Origin: Pseudomonas sp. B6002
Lineage (GTDB): Bacteria > Pseudomonadota > Gammaproteobacteria > Pseudomonadales > Pseudomonadaceae
Reading direction: 5' to 3'
Assembly (NCBI RefSeq): GCF_013385985.1
Contig: NZ_JACAOY010000007.1
Span: 124,001-188,000, forward strand
DNA length: 64,000 nt
Shown: positions 37,287 to 49,046 of the stretch, in pieces
Position numbering within the stretch: position 1 is the stretch's first letter
Layout of the letters: each line of letters opens with the position of its first letter
The notes under the pieces: model-generated
Databases searched by the model: none
What the model was told of the DNA's origin: nothing
The model's input: only the letters and a program-made list of their open reading frames with translations
Program-made: the position numbers and the translations under genes

Positions 37287-38153
37287 TCAGCGTTTCTGTG
37301 TCAGGGCGCGACGCTCGAACTCGACGATGCGCTGACGGTAGTGTTCGATGGTCTGGGCGGTCAGGACGCTGCGTTGATCGTCCTTGAGTTCGCCATTGAG
37401 CTCCTGGGACAGCTTGCGGGCTGCCGCCACCATCACGTCGAACGCTTGTTTCGGGTGACGCGGGCCTGGCAAACCGAGGAAGAAGCTCACGGCCGGGGTG
37501 CTGAACAGGTCGATGTCGTCCAGATCGAACGTGCCCGGCTTGACCGCGTTGGCCATGGAGAACAGCACTTCGCCGTTACCCGCCATGCTTTCGTGACGGT
37601 GGAAGATGTCCATCTCACCAAAACGCAGGCCGCTTTCCAGGATGTTCTGCAACAGCGCCGGGCCCTTGAAGCCGGCCGCGTCGCGGCAAATCACGCTGAT
37701 CACCAGCACTTCTTCAGCGGCCGGCTGGTCGTTTACCGACTGACGCGGCGCGGTGCTCTTGCCAATGTTCTCGTCCGGGAAATCATCGTCGCGGCTGCTG
37801 AAGCTCGGGCCTTCATCGACGTCGAGGTTCAGGTCGCCCTGATGCGGCTCGGCGACCGCCGCGCTGTTGCGCTTGCCTCGCTTGGAAGACGGCTCACGGG
37901 CTTCACGCAGTGGCGCGCTCATCGACGGCAGGTCGTGCTCGTCCAGTTGCGGTTCTTTATGGGTATCCAGCACACGGGGCGGCCCCAGCAGCTCGGCACT
38001 GCCGTCGTCGTCCGGCAGGTTGGACAGGTTTCGGTCCAGGCGGAACTTGAGCTTGCCCTTGCCGCCGCGCATCCGGCGCCAGCCATCAAAAAGAATACCG
38101 GCAATGACAATAATGCCGATGACGATCAGCCACTCGCGCAGACCGATTTCCAT
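37287..38153 (-). CDS. zipA: cell division protein ZipA
   Basis: A 288-residue inner-membrane protein that anchors FtsZ at the septum. An N-terminal helix ([18 protein letters not shown]) is followed by a basic stretch, a charged disordered linker (about 45-140) and the C-terminal FtsZ-binding domain (about 150-285). ATG at 38153 gives MEIGLREW. It lies between smc and ligA, the conserved Pseudomonas order. Confidence 0.93.
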   Translation of the reverse strand: MEIGLREWLIVIGIIVIAGILFDGWRRMRGGKGKLKFRLDRNLSNLPDDDGSAELLGPPRVLDTHKEPQLDEHDLPSMSAPLREAREPSSKRGKRNSAAVAEPHQGDLNLDVDEGPSFSSRDDDFPDENIGKSTAPRQSVNDQPAAEEVLVISVICRDAAGFKGPALLQNILESGLRFGEMDIFHRHESMAGNGEVLFSMANAVKPGTFDLDDIDLFSTPAVSFFLGLPGPRHPKQAFDVMVAAARKLSQELNGELKDDQRSVLTAQTIEHYRQRIVEFERRALTQKR

Positions 38154-38412
38154 GTAATCCCGTGCCTCTAATAAAAAATGCTGAAAAATAAGGGGTTTAG
38201 CACCGTGCAAACCGCTTTAAAACGTGGCGCCAACTCTATGTTCTGACTGACGTTTTGCCCACGCACACGAAAAATTGACATTAAACTAGCACGACCAAAG
38301 ATAACTTTACACCGTCTGTCAAAATGCCTTGAACAAATATGTCCATTTGCCATATTTCACAGCCGGTTCCATCACCTTACATCCTGCTGAAAATTCTCTT
38401 TCAAAGCGTGGT
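38154..38412. other. 259-base gap between smc and zipA
   Basis: This gap is AT-rich relative to its neighbours and carries no open reading frame of note. It presumably contains the zipA promoter; I cannot place its hexamers with confidence. Confidence 0.4.
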
Positions 38413-41400
38413 TCAGGATTCCACCATCGCCATCGCTTCTTCCACGTCCACCGCCACCAGCCGCGAACAGCCCGGTTCGTGCATCGTCACACCCATCAGT
38501 TGATCAGCCATTTCCATGGCGATCTTGTTGTGGGTGATATAGATGAACTGCACCGTCTGGGACATCTCTTTAACCAAGCGTGCGTACCGTCCAACGTTAG
38601 CGTCATCCAGCGGGGCGTCAACTTCATCGAGCATGCAGAACGGCGCCGGGTTCAACTTGAAGATGGCAAATACCAGGGCCAATGCGGTCAGGGCCTTCTC
38701 GCCGCCGGACAACAAATGGATGGTGCTGTTCTTCTTGCCCGGAGGCCGCGCCATGATCGTTACCCCAGTATCGAGTAGATCTTCGCCCGTCAGTTCCAAG
38801 TAAGCGCTGCCTCCACCGAAAACTTTCGGGAATAAGGCCTGTAAACCGCCATTAATCTGATCAAAGGTATCTTTGAAACGATTACGGGTTTCCTTGTCGA
38901 TCTTGCGGATCACGTTTTCCAAGGTGTCCAGGGCCTCGACCAGGTCGGCGTCCTGGGCGTCCAGGTAACGCTTACGCTCGGACTGTTGCTGGTATTCGTC
39001 GATAGCCGCGAGGTTGATCGCGCCGAGGCGTTGGATACGTGCAGCAATGCGCTCAAGTTCTTCTTCGGCGTCTTTCTCGTTGGCCTGGGCGGTCAGCGTA
39101 TTGAGCACGCCGTGCAGGTCGTAGCCGTCTACGAGCAACTGGTCCTGCAAGGTCTTGCGGCGCACGGTCAGGGCTTGCCATTCCATGCGCTGTTGCTCGA
39201 GCTGGCCGCGGATCAGTTGGGATTGTTGCTCGGCCTGGGTGCGGCGCTTTTCGGCATCACGCAGTTCGCGGTCGGCGTCTTCCAGGGCGATTTGCGCGGT
39301 CTTGAGTTCTTCATCGACGGTCATGCGCTTGTCGAGCAGCTCTTCGAGCTTGAGGCGCAACTCTTCCAGTGGCGCTTCGCCCTCTTCCAAGTTGAGGCTC
39401 AGTTGCTCGCGCTTTTCGGTGAGGCGTTCGGACTGCATCTCCAAACGCTCGAGGGCCTGGGCCGTGGACGCGTGCTGAGCCTTGAGCGAACCCAAACGCA
39501 CCGCCAACTGGTGGGCGTGATCTTTATGCTGACGGGCTTCCTGGCGCACGCGGTCAAGGCGCTCGCGCAGGCTGTCGCGCTGGGCCAGCAGCAGTTCGCG
39601 CTGCTCGGTGTCCAGCGCCATGCTGTCGAGGGCTTCCTGCAAATGCAGGCGCGCCTCGCCAATCTGTTCGTGTTCCAGGGCGCGCTGCTCGCCCATCTCG
39701 GCGACTTCTTCGTCGAGACGGGTACGGCGCAGGGTCAGTTGCTCGACCTTGGCTTTGCTCGCGGACAGCTGGGCTTTCAGCTCGCCTTGCTGGCGCGCTT
39801 CGTCCTGCAACAGGCGGCGCAGGTGTTCGCGGCCGGTCTCTTGCTGGCGCTGGGTGGCGCGCAGGGTTTGCAGCTGGGTTTCCAGGCCTTCAAGGGTGGC
39901 TTCGCGCTCTTCACGCTCGGCGATCAGGTTGACGATTTCCTGGCCGCGAGCCAACACGCCGCTTTCCGCTTCACTGGCGCGACGCACCCGCAAGAAGTGC
40001 CGGCCGACCCAATAGCCGTCGCGGCTGATCAGGCTTTCACCGGCACCCAGTTGACCGCGCTGGGCCAGCGCCTGCTCCAGCGAATCCACCGGTTTGACCT
40101 GGCCCAGCCACGGCGACAGGTCAATCGCCGCCTCGACTTTATCCAGCAAGCTGCCCGGTACTCGCGTGCCGTCCGCTGCCGGGCTGAGCAAACGCAAGTC
40201 ACCCTGGGCAAAACCCGACAGGTCGAACCCGCCAAAATCATCCACCAGCACCGCTTGCAGGTCGGCGCCCAGCACGGTTTCCACCGCCAGCTCCCAACCG
40301 GCTTCCACTTTCAAGCCTTCGGCCAGGCGCGGGCGCTCGGCCAGGTGCTGGTCGCGCAGCCATTCGGCGGTGCCGGTGCCCGGGTCCAACGCGGCTTGCT
40401 GCAAGGCTTCAAGGGACGCCAGGCGCCCGTTCAAGCGCTGCAAATCACCCTGGGCCTGCTGCTGCGCCTGGGTCGCCTGCTGCAGTTGCTGACGCAATTG
40501 CTCCAGGCGCTCCACTTGTTGTTCTTCGCTGGCTTCCAGCTCTTCCAGCGTCATTTCGCTTTCGGCCAGTTGCTCGCTCAACTCCATGATCGCCGCGTCT
40601 TCCGGGTCGGCAGACAGCAACGCGCGCTCTTCCTGCATGCGGCGCTGGCGCTCGGCCAGGCGCTCCATGCTGGTTTCCAGTTGCTGGATGCGCGACTGTT
40701 GCACCTCGGCCTGACGGCGCGGCTCGGCGGATTGCAGGTTGAAGGTGTCCCACTGCTCCTGCCAGCCGTGCATGGTGGTTTCGGATTCTTCCAGGGCGGC
40801 GGCGGCCTCTTCGGCGGCGGCGCTGGTGACCTCCTGCTCGGGGGTGAGCATGTCCAGCTCTTCGCCGAGGGTCAGCAGCAAGGTGCGGTCATGGCCCAGG
40901 TGGGATTCGGTTTCCAGGCGCGCGCGTTCGGCTTCTTTCAAATCATCCTGCAACTGGCGCAGGCGCTGCTGGCCGTGCTGGATGCTTTGCTCGACGCGGG
41001 CGATGTCACCGCCCACCGAATAAAAGCGGCCCTGCACCAGATTGAAGCGCTCGGACAGGTCATGGTGACCGTCACGCAGGCGCTCGATGCTGGCGTCGGC
41101 ATTGCGCTGCTCGGCCACCAGGGCCTCAAAGCTGATTTCCTGGGTGCCGATGATCGCTTCGCGCTGGCCAACCTGATCATTCAGCGCCTGCCAGCGCAGG
41201 GCCGACAGTTGTGCCTTGAGCTGGCGCTCTTCGCCCTTGTATTCCTGATACTTCTCGGCGGCCTGGGCCTGGCGGTGCAGGCGCTCCAACTGGCGCTCCA
41301 GCTCTTCGCGCAGGTCGGTGAGGCGGGCGAGGTTTTCATGGGTACGGCGAATGCGGTTTTCGGTCTCGCGGCGGCGCTCCTTGTACTTGGAAATGCCGGC

Positions 41401-41901
41401 TGCTTCCTCGATAAAGTTGCGCAGGTCTTCGGGCTTGGCTTCGATCAGCTTGGAGATCATGCCCTGCTCGATGATCGAGTAGCTGCGCGGGCCCAGGCCG
41501 GTGCCGAGGAAAATATCGGTGATGTCCCGACGGCGACACTTGGTGCCGTTGAGGAAGTAGCTGTTCTGGCTGTCGCGGGTCACTTTGCGGCGGATCGAGA
41601 TTTCCGCGTAGGCCGCGTACTCGCCGATCAGGGTGCCATCGGAGTTGTCGAACACCAGCTCGATGCTGGCCTGGCTCACGGGCTTGCGGCTGGTGGAGCC
41701 GTTGAAGATGACGTCGGTCATCGACTCGCCACGCAGGTTTTTCGCCGAGCTCTCGCCCATCACCCAGCGTACGGCGTCGATGATGTTCGACTTGCCGCAA
41801 CCATTGGGCCCGACCACTGCCGCCATGTTACTGGGGAAGTTTACCGTGGTCGGGTCGACGAAGGATTTGAACCCCGCCAGTTTGATGCACTTGAGCCGCA
41901 C
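38413..41901 (-). CDS. smc: chromosome segregation protein SMC
   Basis: A 1162-residue condensin ATPase. Walker A is GPNGCGKSN (about residues 32-40). Two long coiled coils flank a hinge at about 500-670. The signature LLSGGEKALTALAL and Walker B PFCMLDEVDAPLDD are near the C-terminus. The start is the GTG at 41899-41901 (MRLKCIKLAGFKSF), two bases after the GntR stop; upstream in-frame codons overlap that gene. It compacts and segregates the chromosome with ScpA and ScpB, encoded elsewhere. Confidence 0.95.
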   Translation of the reverse strand: MRLKCIKLAGFKSFVDPTTVNFPSNMAAVVGPNGCGKSNIIDAVRWVMGESSAKNLRGESMTDVIFNGSTSRKPVSQASIELVFDNSDGTLIGEYAAYAEISIRRKVTRDSQNSYFLNGTKCRRRDITDIFLGTGLGPRSYSIIEQGMISKLIEAKPEDLRNFIEEAAGISKYKERRRETENRIRRTHENLARLTDLREELERQLERLHRQAQAAEKYQEYKGEERQLKAQLSALRWQALNDQVGQREAIIGTQEISFEALVAEQRNADASIERLRDGHHDLSERFNLVQGRFYSVGGDIARVEQSIQHGQQRLRQLQDDLKEAERARLETESHLGHDRTLLLTLGEELDMLTPEQEVTSAAAEEAAAALEESETTMHGWQEQWDTFNLQSAEPRRQAEVQQSRIQQLETSMERLAERQRRMQEERALLSADPEDAAIMELSEQLAESEMTLEELEASEEQQVERLEQLRQQLQQATQAQQQAQGDLQRLNGRLASLEALQQAALDPGTGTAEWLRDQHLAERPRLAEGLKVEAGWELAVETVLGADLQAVLVDDFGGFDLSGFAQGDLRLLSPAADGTRVPGSLLDKVEAAIDLSPWLGQVKPVDSLEQALAQRGQLGAGESLISRDGYWVGRHFLRVRRASEAESGVLARGQEIVNLIAEREEREATLEGLETQLQTLRATQRQQETGREHLRRLLQDEARQQGELKAQLSASKAKVEQLTLRRTRLDEEVAEMGEQRALEHEQIGEARLHLQEALDSMALDTEQRELLLAQRDSLRERLDRVRQEARQHKDHAHQLAVRLGSLKAQHASTAQALERLEMQSERLTEKREQLSLNLEEGEAPLEELRLKLEELLDKRMTVDEELKTAQIALEDADRELRDAEKRRTQAEQQSQLIRGQLEQQRMEWQALTVRRKTLQDQLLVDGYDLHGVLNTLTAQANEKDAEEELERIAARIQRLGAINLAAIDEYQQQSERKRYLDAQDADLVEALDTLENVIRKIDKETRNRFKDTFDQINGGLQALFPKVFGGGSAYLELTGEDLLDTGVTIMARPPGKKNSTIHLLSGGEKALTALALVFAIFKLNPAPFCMLDEVDAPLDDANVGRYARLVKEMSQTVQFIYITHNKIAMEMADQLMGVTMHEPGCSRLVAVDVEEAMAMVES

Positions 41902-41903
41902 GT

Positions 41904-42563
41904 TTAGGCGTCCGCCAACGCAGCGATGACCAGCGAGCAACTGCGCTGGCCATAGGCCGAAAGCACTTGGCGGATTTGCACCAGGTCACGGGCGAGTACG
42001 GCGGCGAGTAGTTGCTCGAACAGCGTCAGGTACTCGCTCATCGACGCCTTGCGCTGATCCAGCGCCAGGTAATAAGCGCGGTTCATCGCCGGTTGCAGGT
42101 TCTCGACGGTTTCCTGCAGGTACGGGTTATTGGCGAAGGGGTACGCGGCGCGCATCACGTTGAAGCTTTCTTCGACGAAGGCGCGGATGTCCTGGCGCTC
42201 GAAACTCGCCACCAGGCGCTGTTGGATCTGCAGGAACGGGCCCATGTCAGCCTGGGTCTGCCAGCCTTGGGCCACGGCGTTGCCCAGCAGGATGTACAGC
42301 TCGCCCATCAAGGTGCACAGGCTCTGCACCTTGTGCGCGGTGAGCTCGGTGACGTGGGCACCACGGCGCGGCAGGATCGCGATCAGGTGGCGGCGTTCGA
42401 GGATCAGCAAGGCTTCACGCACGGAACCACGGCTGACATTGAGTGCCAGCGTGACCTTCTGTTCCTGGATCCGCTCCCCAGGCTTGAGATCGCCGCGAAT
42501 GATACGTTCGGCGAGGTGGTGAGCAATTTGCTCGGCGAGACTGTCCGGCGCCTTGAACGTCAT
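41904..42563 (-). CDS. GntR/FadR-type regulator, probable controller of xdh
   Basis: A 219-residue regulator with an N-terminal GntR winged helix (about 1-75, SRGSVREALLILERRHLI) and an FCD ligand domain (about 80-215). It is divergent from xdhA, and an operator-like repeat overlaps the xdhA promoter, so it probably represses purine catabolism. The ligand could be a purine or urate-pathway metabolite. It is also just upstream of smc on the same strand, with a two-base gap. Confidence 0.85.
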   Translation of the reverse strand: MTFKAPDSLAEQIAHHLAERIIRGDLKPGERIQEQKVTLALNVSRGSVREALLILERRHLIAILPRRGAHVTELTAHKVQSLCTLMGELYILLGNAVAQGWQTQADMGPFLQIQQRLVASFERQDIRAFVEESFNVMRAAYPFANNPYLQETVENLQPAMNRAYYLALDQRKASMSEYLTLFEQLLAAVLARDLVQIRQVLSAYGQRSCSLVIAALADA

Positions 42564-42747
42564 GTTTTCCCTTCAAAATCTTCTATCGGTACAAGCGCGG
42601 CAGTGTAGCGCATTGGCCCGCTGATGGCGCTACGCCCACCGTGGCGAATTTGGCATGAAATAAGCAGCGCTGAAAAGCCAAAAGCCCCTGAAAACGCCGG
42701 TTCCAGAAGACTGGACCATAATTGAAAGTGTTGCGACTGCATTTTCT

Positions 42748-42798
42748 TGACCTTCTGGTCAGAAAATCATTGACCGAAAAGTCAGAGATGACTAGATT
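42748..42798 (+). promoter_or_regulatory. xdhA promoter with overlapping operator repeats
   Basis: TTGACC (42770-42775), 17 bases, and TAGATT (42793-42798) form a promoter toward xdhA. Two dyads overlap it: TGACC-TTCT-GGTCA (42748-42761) and TGAC-CGAAAA-GTCA (42771-42784). The second covers the -35 element, as expected for a repressor site. Confidence 0.6.
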
Positions 42799-42843
42799 CG
42801 GCGCAAAGCGGTTAACAACAATAATGAGTCTGCGAGGCCTTCC

Positions 42844-44284
<1,441 letters not shown>

Positions 44285-44292
<8 letters not shown>

Positions 44293-46684
44293 CCATCACG
44301 CCGTCGTTAAAACCCAGGCTGAACTGGCCGAGCTGTTCGCCCAGGACCTCACCTCAGGTGTGGGCCGCAGCGTCAAGCATGACAGCGCCGCCAAGCATGT
44401 GTCCGGTGAAGCGCAGTACATCGATGACCGCCTGGAATTCCCCAACCAGTTGCACCTGTATGCACGCATGTCCGACCGCGCCCATGCGCGCATCATCAGC
44501 ATCGACACCGCGCCTTGCTACGCCTTTGAAGGCGTGCGCATTGCCATCACCCACGAAGACGTGCCGGGCCTGAAAGACATCGGCCCGCTGATGCCCGGCG
44601 ACCCGTTGCTGGCCATCGACACCGTGCAGTTCGTTGGCCAAGTGGTGCTGGCGGTGGCGGCCCGCGACCTGGAAACCGCACGCAAAGCAGCGATGGCTGC
44701 CGTGATCGAATACGAAGACCTGGAGCCGGTGCTGGACGTGGTCGAGGCGTTTCGCAAGAAGCACTTTGTGCTCGACAGCCACACCCACCAGCGCGGCGAC
44801 TCGGTTGGCGCATTGGCCACGGCAAAACACCGTATCCAGGGCACCTTGCACATCGGCGGCCAGGAACACTTCTACCTGGAAACCCAGATCTCTTCGGTGA
44901 TGCCCACTGAAGACGGCGGCATGATCGTCTACTGCTCCACCCAGAACCCCACCGAAGTGCAAAAGCTGGTGGCCGAAGTGCTGGACGTGTCGATGAACAA
45001 GATCGTCGTGGACATGCGCCGCATGGGCGGCGGCTTTGGCGGCAAGGAAACCCAGGCCGCCAGCCCCGCGTGCCTGTGCGCGGTGGTCGCGCGCATCACC
45101 GGCCAGCCGACCAAGATGCGCCTGCCGCGCGTCGAAGACATGCTGATGACCGGCAAGCGCCACCCCTTCTATATCGAATACGACGTGGGCTTTGACGACA
45201 GCGGCCGCTTGCACGGGATCAACCTGGAATTGGCGGGCAACTGCGGCTGCTCGCCAGACCTGTCCAACTCGATTGTCGACCGCGCCATGTTCCACTCCGA
45301 CAACTCGTATTACCTGGGCGACGCCACGGTCAACGGCCATCGCTGCAAGACCAACACCGCGTCCAATACCGCCTATCGCGGCTTCGGCGGCCCGCAGGGC
45401 ATGGTTGCCATCGAAGAAGTGATGGACGCCATCGCCCGCCACCTGGCGCTGGACCCGCTGGCGGTGCGCAAGGCCAACTACTACGGCAAGACCGAGCGCA
45501 ACGTCACCCACTACTACCAGACTGTCGAGCACAACATGCTCGAAGAGATGACCGCCGAGCTGGAAGCCAGCAGCCAATACGCCGAGCGCCGCGAAGCCAT
45601 CCGCCTGTACAACGCCCACAGCCCGATCCTGAAAAAAGGCCTGGCGCTGACCCCGGTGAAGTTCGGCATTTCGTTTACCGCCAGCTTCCTCAACCAGGCC
45701 GGTGCGCTGATTCACATCTACACCGACGGCAGCATCCACCTGAACCACGGCGGCACCGAGATGGGCCAGGGCTTGAACACCAAGGTCGCGCAAGTGGTTG
45801 CCGAAGTGTTCCAGGTGGAAATCGACCGCGTGCAGATCACCGCGACCAACACCGACAAGGTGCCCAACACCTCACCAACCGCCGCTTCCAGCGGTGCCGA
45901 CCTGAACGGCAAGGCCGCGCAGAATGCCGCCGAAACCATCAAGCAGCGCCTGGTGGAATTCGCTGCACGCAAGTACGACGTGAGCGAAGCGGACGTGGAG
46001 TTCCACAACGGCCACGTGCGGGTGCGCGATCAGATCCTGACGTTCGAGGCGTTGATCCAGCAGGCGTATTTCGCCCAGGTCTCGCTGTCGAGCACCGGCT
46101 TCTACAAGACCCCGAAAATCTACTACGACCGCAGCCAGTCACGGGGTCGGCCGTTTTACTACTTCGCCTTTGGCGCGGCCTGCTGCGAAGTGATCGTCGA
46201 CACCCTGACCGGCGAATACAAGATGCTGCGCACCGACATCCTGCATGACGTGGGAGCCTCGCTGAACCCGGCTATCGACATTGGCCAGGTGGAAGGCGGC
46301 TTCATCCAGGGCATGGGCTGGCTGACCATGGAAGAGCTGGTGTGGAACAACAAGGGCAAGCTGATGACCAACGGCCCGGCCAGCTACAAGATCCCGGCCG
46401 TGGCCGACATGCCCCTGGACCTGCGAGTGAAGCTGGTGGAGAACCGCAAGAACCCGGAAGACACGGTGTTCCATTCCAAGGCCGTGGGCGAGCCGCCATT
46501 CATGCTCGGAATTGCCTCGTGGTGTGCGATCAAGGATGCGGTGGCGAGCCTGGGTGACTATCGCCATCAGCCGAAGATCGATGCGCCGGCGACGCCGGAG
46601 CGGGTGTTGTGGGGATGTGAGCAGATGCGGCAGTTGAGTGCGGCGAAGGCTGTTGAGACTGAAACCGAGCTGGCTTCGCTTTAG
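44285..46684 (+). CDS. xdhB: xanthine dehydrogenase large subunit XdhB
   Basis: A 799-residue molybdenum subunit where the purine is hydroxylated. Cofactor-binding motifs include MGGGFGGKE, AYRGFGGPQG and GGTEMGQGLNTK, with the C-terminal KAVGEPPFMLG that supplies the catalytic glutamate. Translation overlaps the end of xdhA. A REP pair separates it from xdhC. Confidence 0.95.
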
Positions 46685-46696
46685 GACCGAGGTGCT

Positions 46697-46766
46697 GCTA
46701 TCGCCGGCAAGCCGGCTCCTACAGGGAACGCGATCAACTGTAGGAGCTGGCTTGCCAGCGATAGCG
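46697..46766. repeat. REP/REPIN palindromic repeat pair
   Basis: GCTATCGCCGGCAAGCCGGC and an inverted variant with GCTGGCTTGCCAGC lie between xdhB and xdhC. Confidence 0.85.
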
Positions 46767-46793
46767 GTCTCACAGACACCACAAGAGGTGACT

Positions 46794-47633
46794 ATGAATT
46801 ATTGGATCAGCGCCCTCGCCGACCTGCAAAACCGCGGTGAACCCTGCGTACTCGTCACCATCATCGAAGAGCTCGGCTCCACGCCACGCAACGCCGGTTC
46901 CAAGATGGTGATCAGCGCCGCGCAAACCTTCGACACCATCGGCGGCGGCCACCTGGAATACAAGGCGATGCAGATCGCCCGGGACATGCTCGTGCGTGGC
47001 CAGCAGAAAACCCACCTGGAGCGCTTTAGCCTCGGTGCCAGCCTGGGCCAGTGCTGCGGCGGTGTGACCGTGTTGCTGTTCGAACCGATGGGCCAAGTGC
47101 AAGCGCAGATCGCCGTGTTTGGTGCCGGCCACGTGGGGCGTGCACTGGTGCCGTTGCTGGCCAGCCTGCCGTGCCGGGTGCGCTGGATCGATTCCCGTGA
47201 CCAGGAGTTTCCGGAACATATCCCGCAAGGCGTGCGTAAAATCGTCAGCGAAGAGCCGGTCGACGAAATTGCCGACCTGCCGGTGGGCAGTTACTGCATC
47301 GTGATGACCCACAATCACGCGCTGGACCTGGAACTCACCGCCGCCCTGCTCAAGCGCAACGACTTCGCCTACTTCGGCCTGATCGGTTCGAAGACCAAAC
47401 GCGTCAAGTTCGAACACCGCCTGCGTGATCGCGGCTTCGACGCCGCGCAACTGCAACGCATGCGCTGCCCCATGGGCCTCACCGAGGTGAAGGGCAAATT
47501 GCCGGTGGAGATCGCGATCTCCATCGCCGGCGAAATCATCGCCACCTATAACGCCAATTTCGGCCAGCACACCGCCAGCGCCGAACCCATCGCCAAACTG
47601 CTGCCGGCGTCACGCCGCAGCCAAGCCATTTGA
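46794..47633 (+). CDS. xdhC: xanthine dehydrogenase accessory protein XdhC
   Basis: A 279-residue chaperone that matures the molybdenum cofactor and inserts it into XdhB. Conserved parts include NRGEPCVLVTIIEELGSTPR at the N-terminus and a Rossmann-like FGAGHVGRALVPLL. GAGGTG precedes the ATG at 46794. It follows xdhAB and precedes guaD by 12 bases. Confidence 0.92.
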   Translation: MNYWISALADLQNRGEPCVLVTIIEELGSTPRNAGSKMVISAAQTFDTIGGGHLEYKAMQIARDMLVRGQQKTHLERFSLGASLGQCCGGVTVLLFEPMGQVQAQIAVFGAGHVGRALVPLLASLPCRVRWIDSRDQEFPEHIPQGVRKIVSEEPVDEIADLPVGSYCIVMTHNHALDLELTAALLKRNDFAYFGLIGSKTKRVKFEHRLRDRGFDAAQLQRMRCPMGLTEVKGKLPVEIAISIAGEIIATYNANFGQHTASAEPIAKLLPASRRSQAI

Positions 47634-47645
47634 ATTGAGATCACC

Positions 47646-48950
47646 ATGCCTTTGACTCGCAAAGCCTACCGTGCCGCCCTCCTGCACAGCATCGCCGACC
47701 CTGCGCAAGTGGGGATCGAAGCCTCCTATGAGTACTTTGAAGACGGCCTGCTGGTGATCGAAAACGGCCAGATCAGCGCCATCGGCCATGCAGGTGACTT
47801 GTTGCCGACGCTGCCCGCCGACATCGAAGTCACCCATTACCAAGATGCGCTGATTACCCCCGGCCTGATCGACACCCACATCCACCTGCCGCAAACCGGC
47901 ATGGTCGGCGCCTACGGCGAGCAGTTGCTGGATTGGCTCAACACCTACACCTTCCCGTGTGAAAGCCAGTTCGCCGACAAGGCCCATGCCGAAGAAGTCG
48001 CGGATATTTTCATCAAGGAACTGCTGCGCAACGGCACCACCACCGCACTGGTGTTCGGCAGCGTGCACCCGCAGTCGGTGAATGCCTTTTTCGAAGCGGC
48101 CGAGAAGCTCGACCTGCGTATGATCGCCGGCAAGGTGATGATGGACCGCAACGCGCCGGACTACCTCACCGACACCGCCGAAAGCGGCTACCAGGAAAGC
48201 AAGGCGCTGATCGAGCGCTGGCACGGCAAAGGCCGCCTGCACTACGCGGTCACCCCACGCTTTGCACCGACCAGTACGCCGGAACAACTGGCACTCGCCG
48301 GGCAATTGCTGGGCGAATACCCGGACCTGTACATGCAGACTCACATCAGTGAGAACAAGCAGGAAGTGGAGTGGGTGAAAGAGCTGTTCCCGGAGCGCAA
48401 CGGCTACCTGGATGTGTACGACCACTACAAATTGCTCGGCGAACGCTCGGTGTTTGCCCATGGCGTGCACCTGTGTGATGACGAGTGCGCGCGCCTGGCA
48501 GAAACCGGCTCGGCGGTTGCGTTCTGCCCTACGTCAAACTTCTTCCTCGGCAGTGGCTTGTTTAACCTGCCAATGGCGGAAAAACACAAATTGAACGTAG
48601 GCCTGGGCACCGACGTGGGCGGCGGCACCAGCTTCTCGCTGCTGCAAACCCTGAACGAAGCCTACAAAGTCATGCAGTTGCAGGGCGCGCGGTTGAGCCC
48701 GTTCAAGTCGCTGTACCTGGCAACCCTGGGCGGTGCGCGTGCGCTGCGCCTGGAAGACAAGATCGGCACGCTGCAGCCAGGCACCGATGCGGACTTCCTG
48801 GTGCTGGACTACAACGCCACGCCGTTGCTGAGCTATCGCCTGAAGCAGGCGAACACCATTGCCGAGACGTTGTTTGTACTGATGACGCTGGGGGATGATC
48901 GGACTGTGTTGCAGACGTATGCGGCGGGGCAGCTCGTGCACCAACGCTAA
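47646..48950 (+). CDS. guaD: guanine deaminase
   Basis: A 434-residue amidohydrolase that converts guanine to xanthine, feeding XdhAB. Zinc ligands are in GLIDTHIHLPQT (H78, H80), with further histidines in HISENKQE and AHGVHLCDDE and the aspartate in GLGTDVGGGT. It is co-transcribed with xdhC. A degenerate REP follows the stop. Confidence 0.94.
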   Translation: MPLTRKAYRAALLHSIADPAQVGIEASYEYFEDGLLVIENGQISAIGHAGDLLPTLPADIEVTHYQDALITPGLIDTHIHLPQTGMVGAYGEQLLDWLNTYTFPCESQFADKAHAEEVADIFIKELLRNGTTTALVFGSVHPQSVNAFFEAAEKLDLRMIAGKVMMDRNAPDYLTDTAESGYQESKALIERWHGKGRLHYAVTPRFAPTSTPEQLALAGQLLGEYPDLYMQTHISENKQEVEWVKELFPERNGYLDVYDHYKLLGERSVFAHGVHLCDDECARLAETGSAVAFCPTSNFFLGSGLFNLPMAEKHKLNVGLGTDVGGGTSFSLLQTLNEAYKVMQLQGARLSPFKSLYLATLGGARALRLEDKIGTLQPGTDADFLVLDYNATPLLSYRLKQANTIAETLFVLMTLGDDRTVLQTYAAGQLVHQR

Positions 48951-48973
48951 TTTCAGGTACACCACAAAACCAA

Positions 48974-49035
48974 ATGTGGGAGCGGGTTTATGTGGGAGCT
49001 AGCTTGCCTGCTCCCACACAAGCCGGCCCCCACAT
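48974..49035. repeat. degenerate REP cluster
   Basis: Three partial arms (ATGTGGGAGCGGGTTTATGT, GTGGGAGCTAGCTTGCC, TGCTCCCACA) are compressed into 60 bases. It looks like a decayed or rearranged REPIN. Confidence 0.7.
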
Positions 49036-49046
49036 TTTTATTGGGA

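Noticed and set aside
38986-41907. Plus-strand open frame of 973 codons opposite smc
   Set aside because: Low-complexity Leu/Gln/Ala sequence produced by the coiled-coil codons of smc. The opposite strand encodes full SMC motifs.
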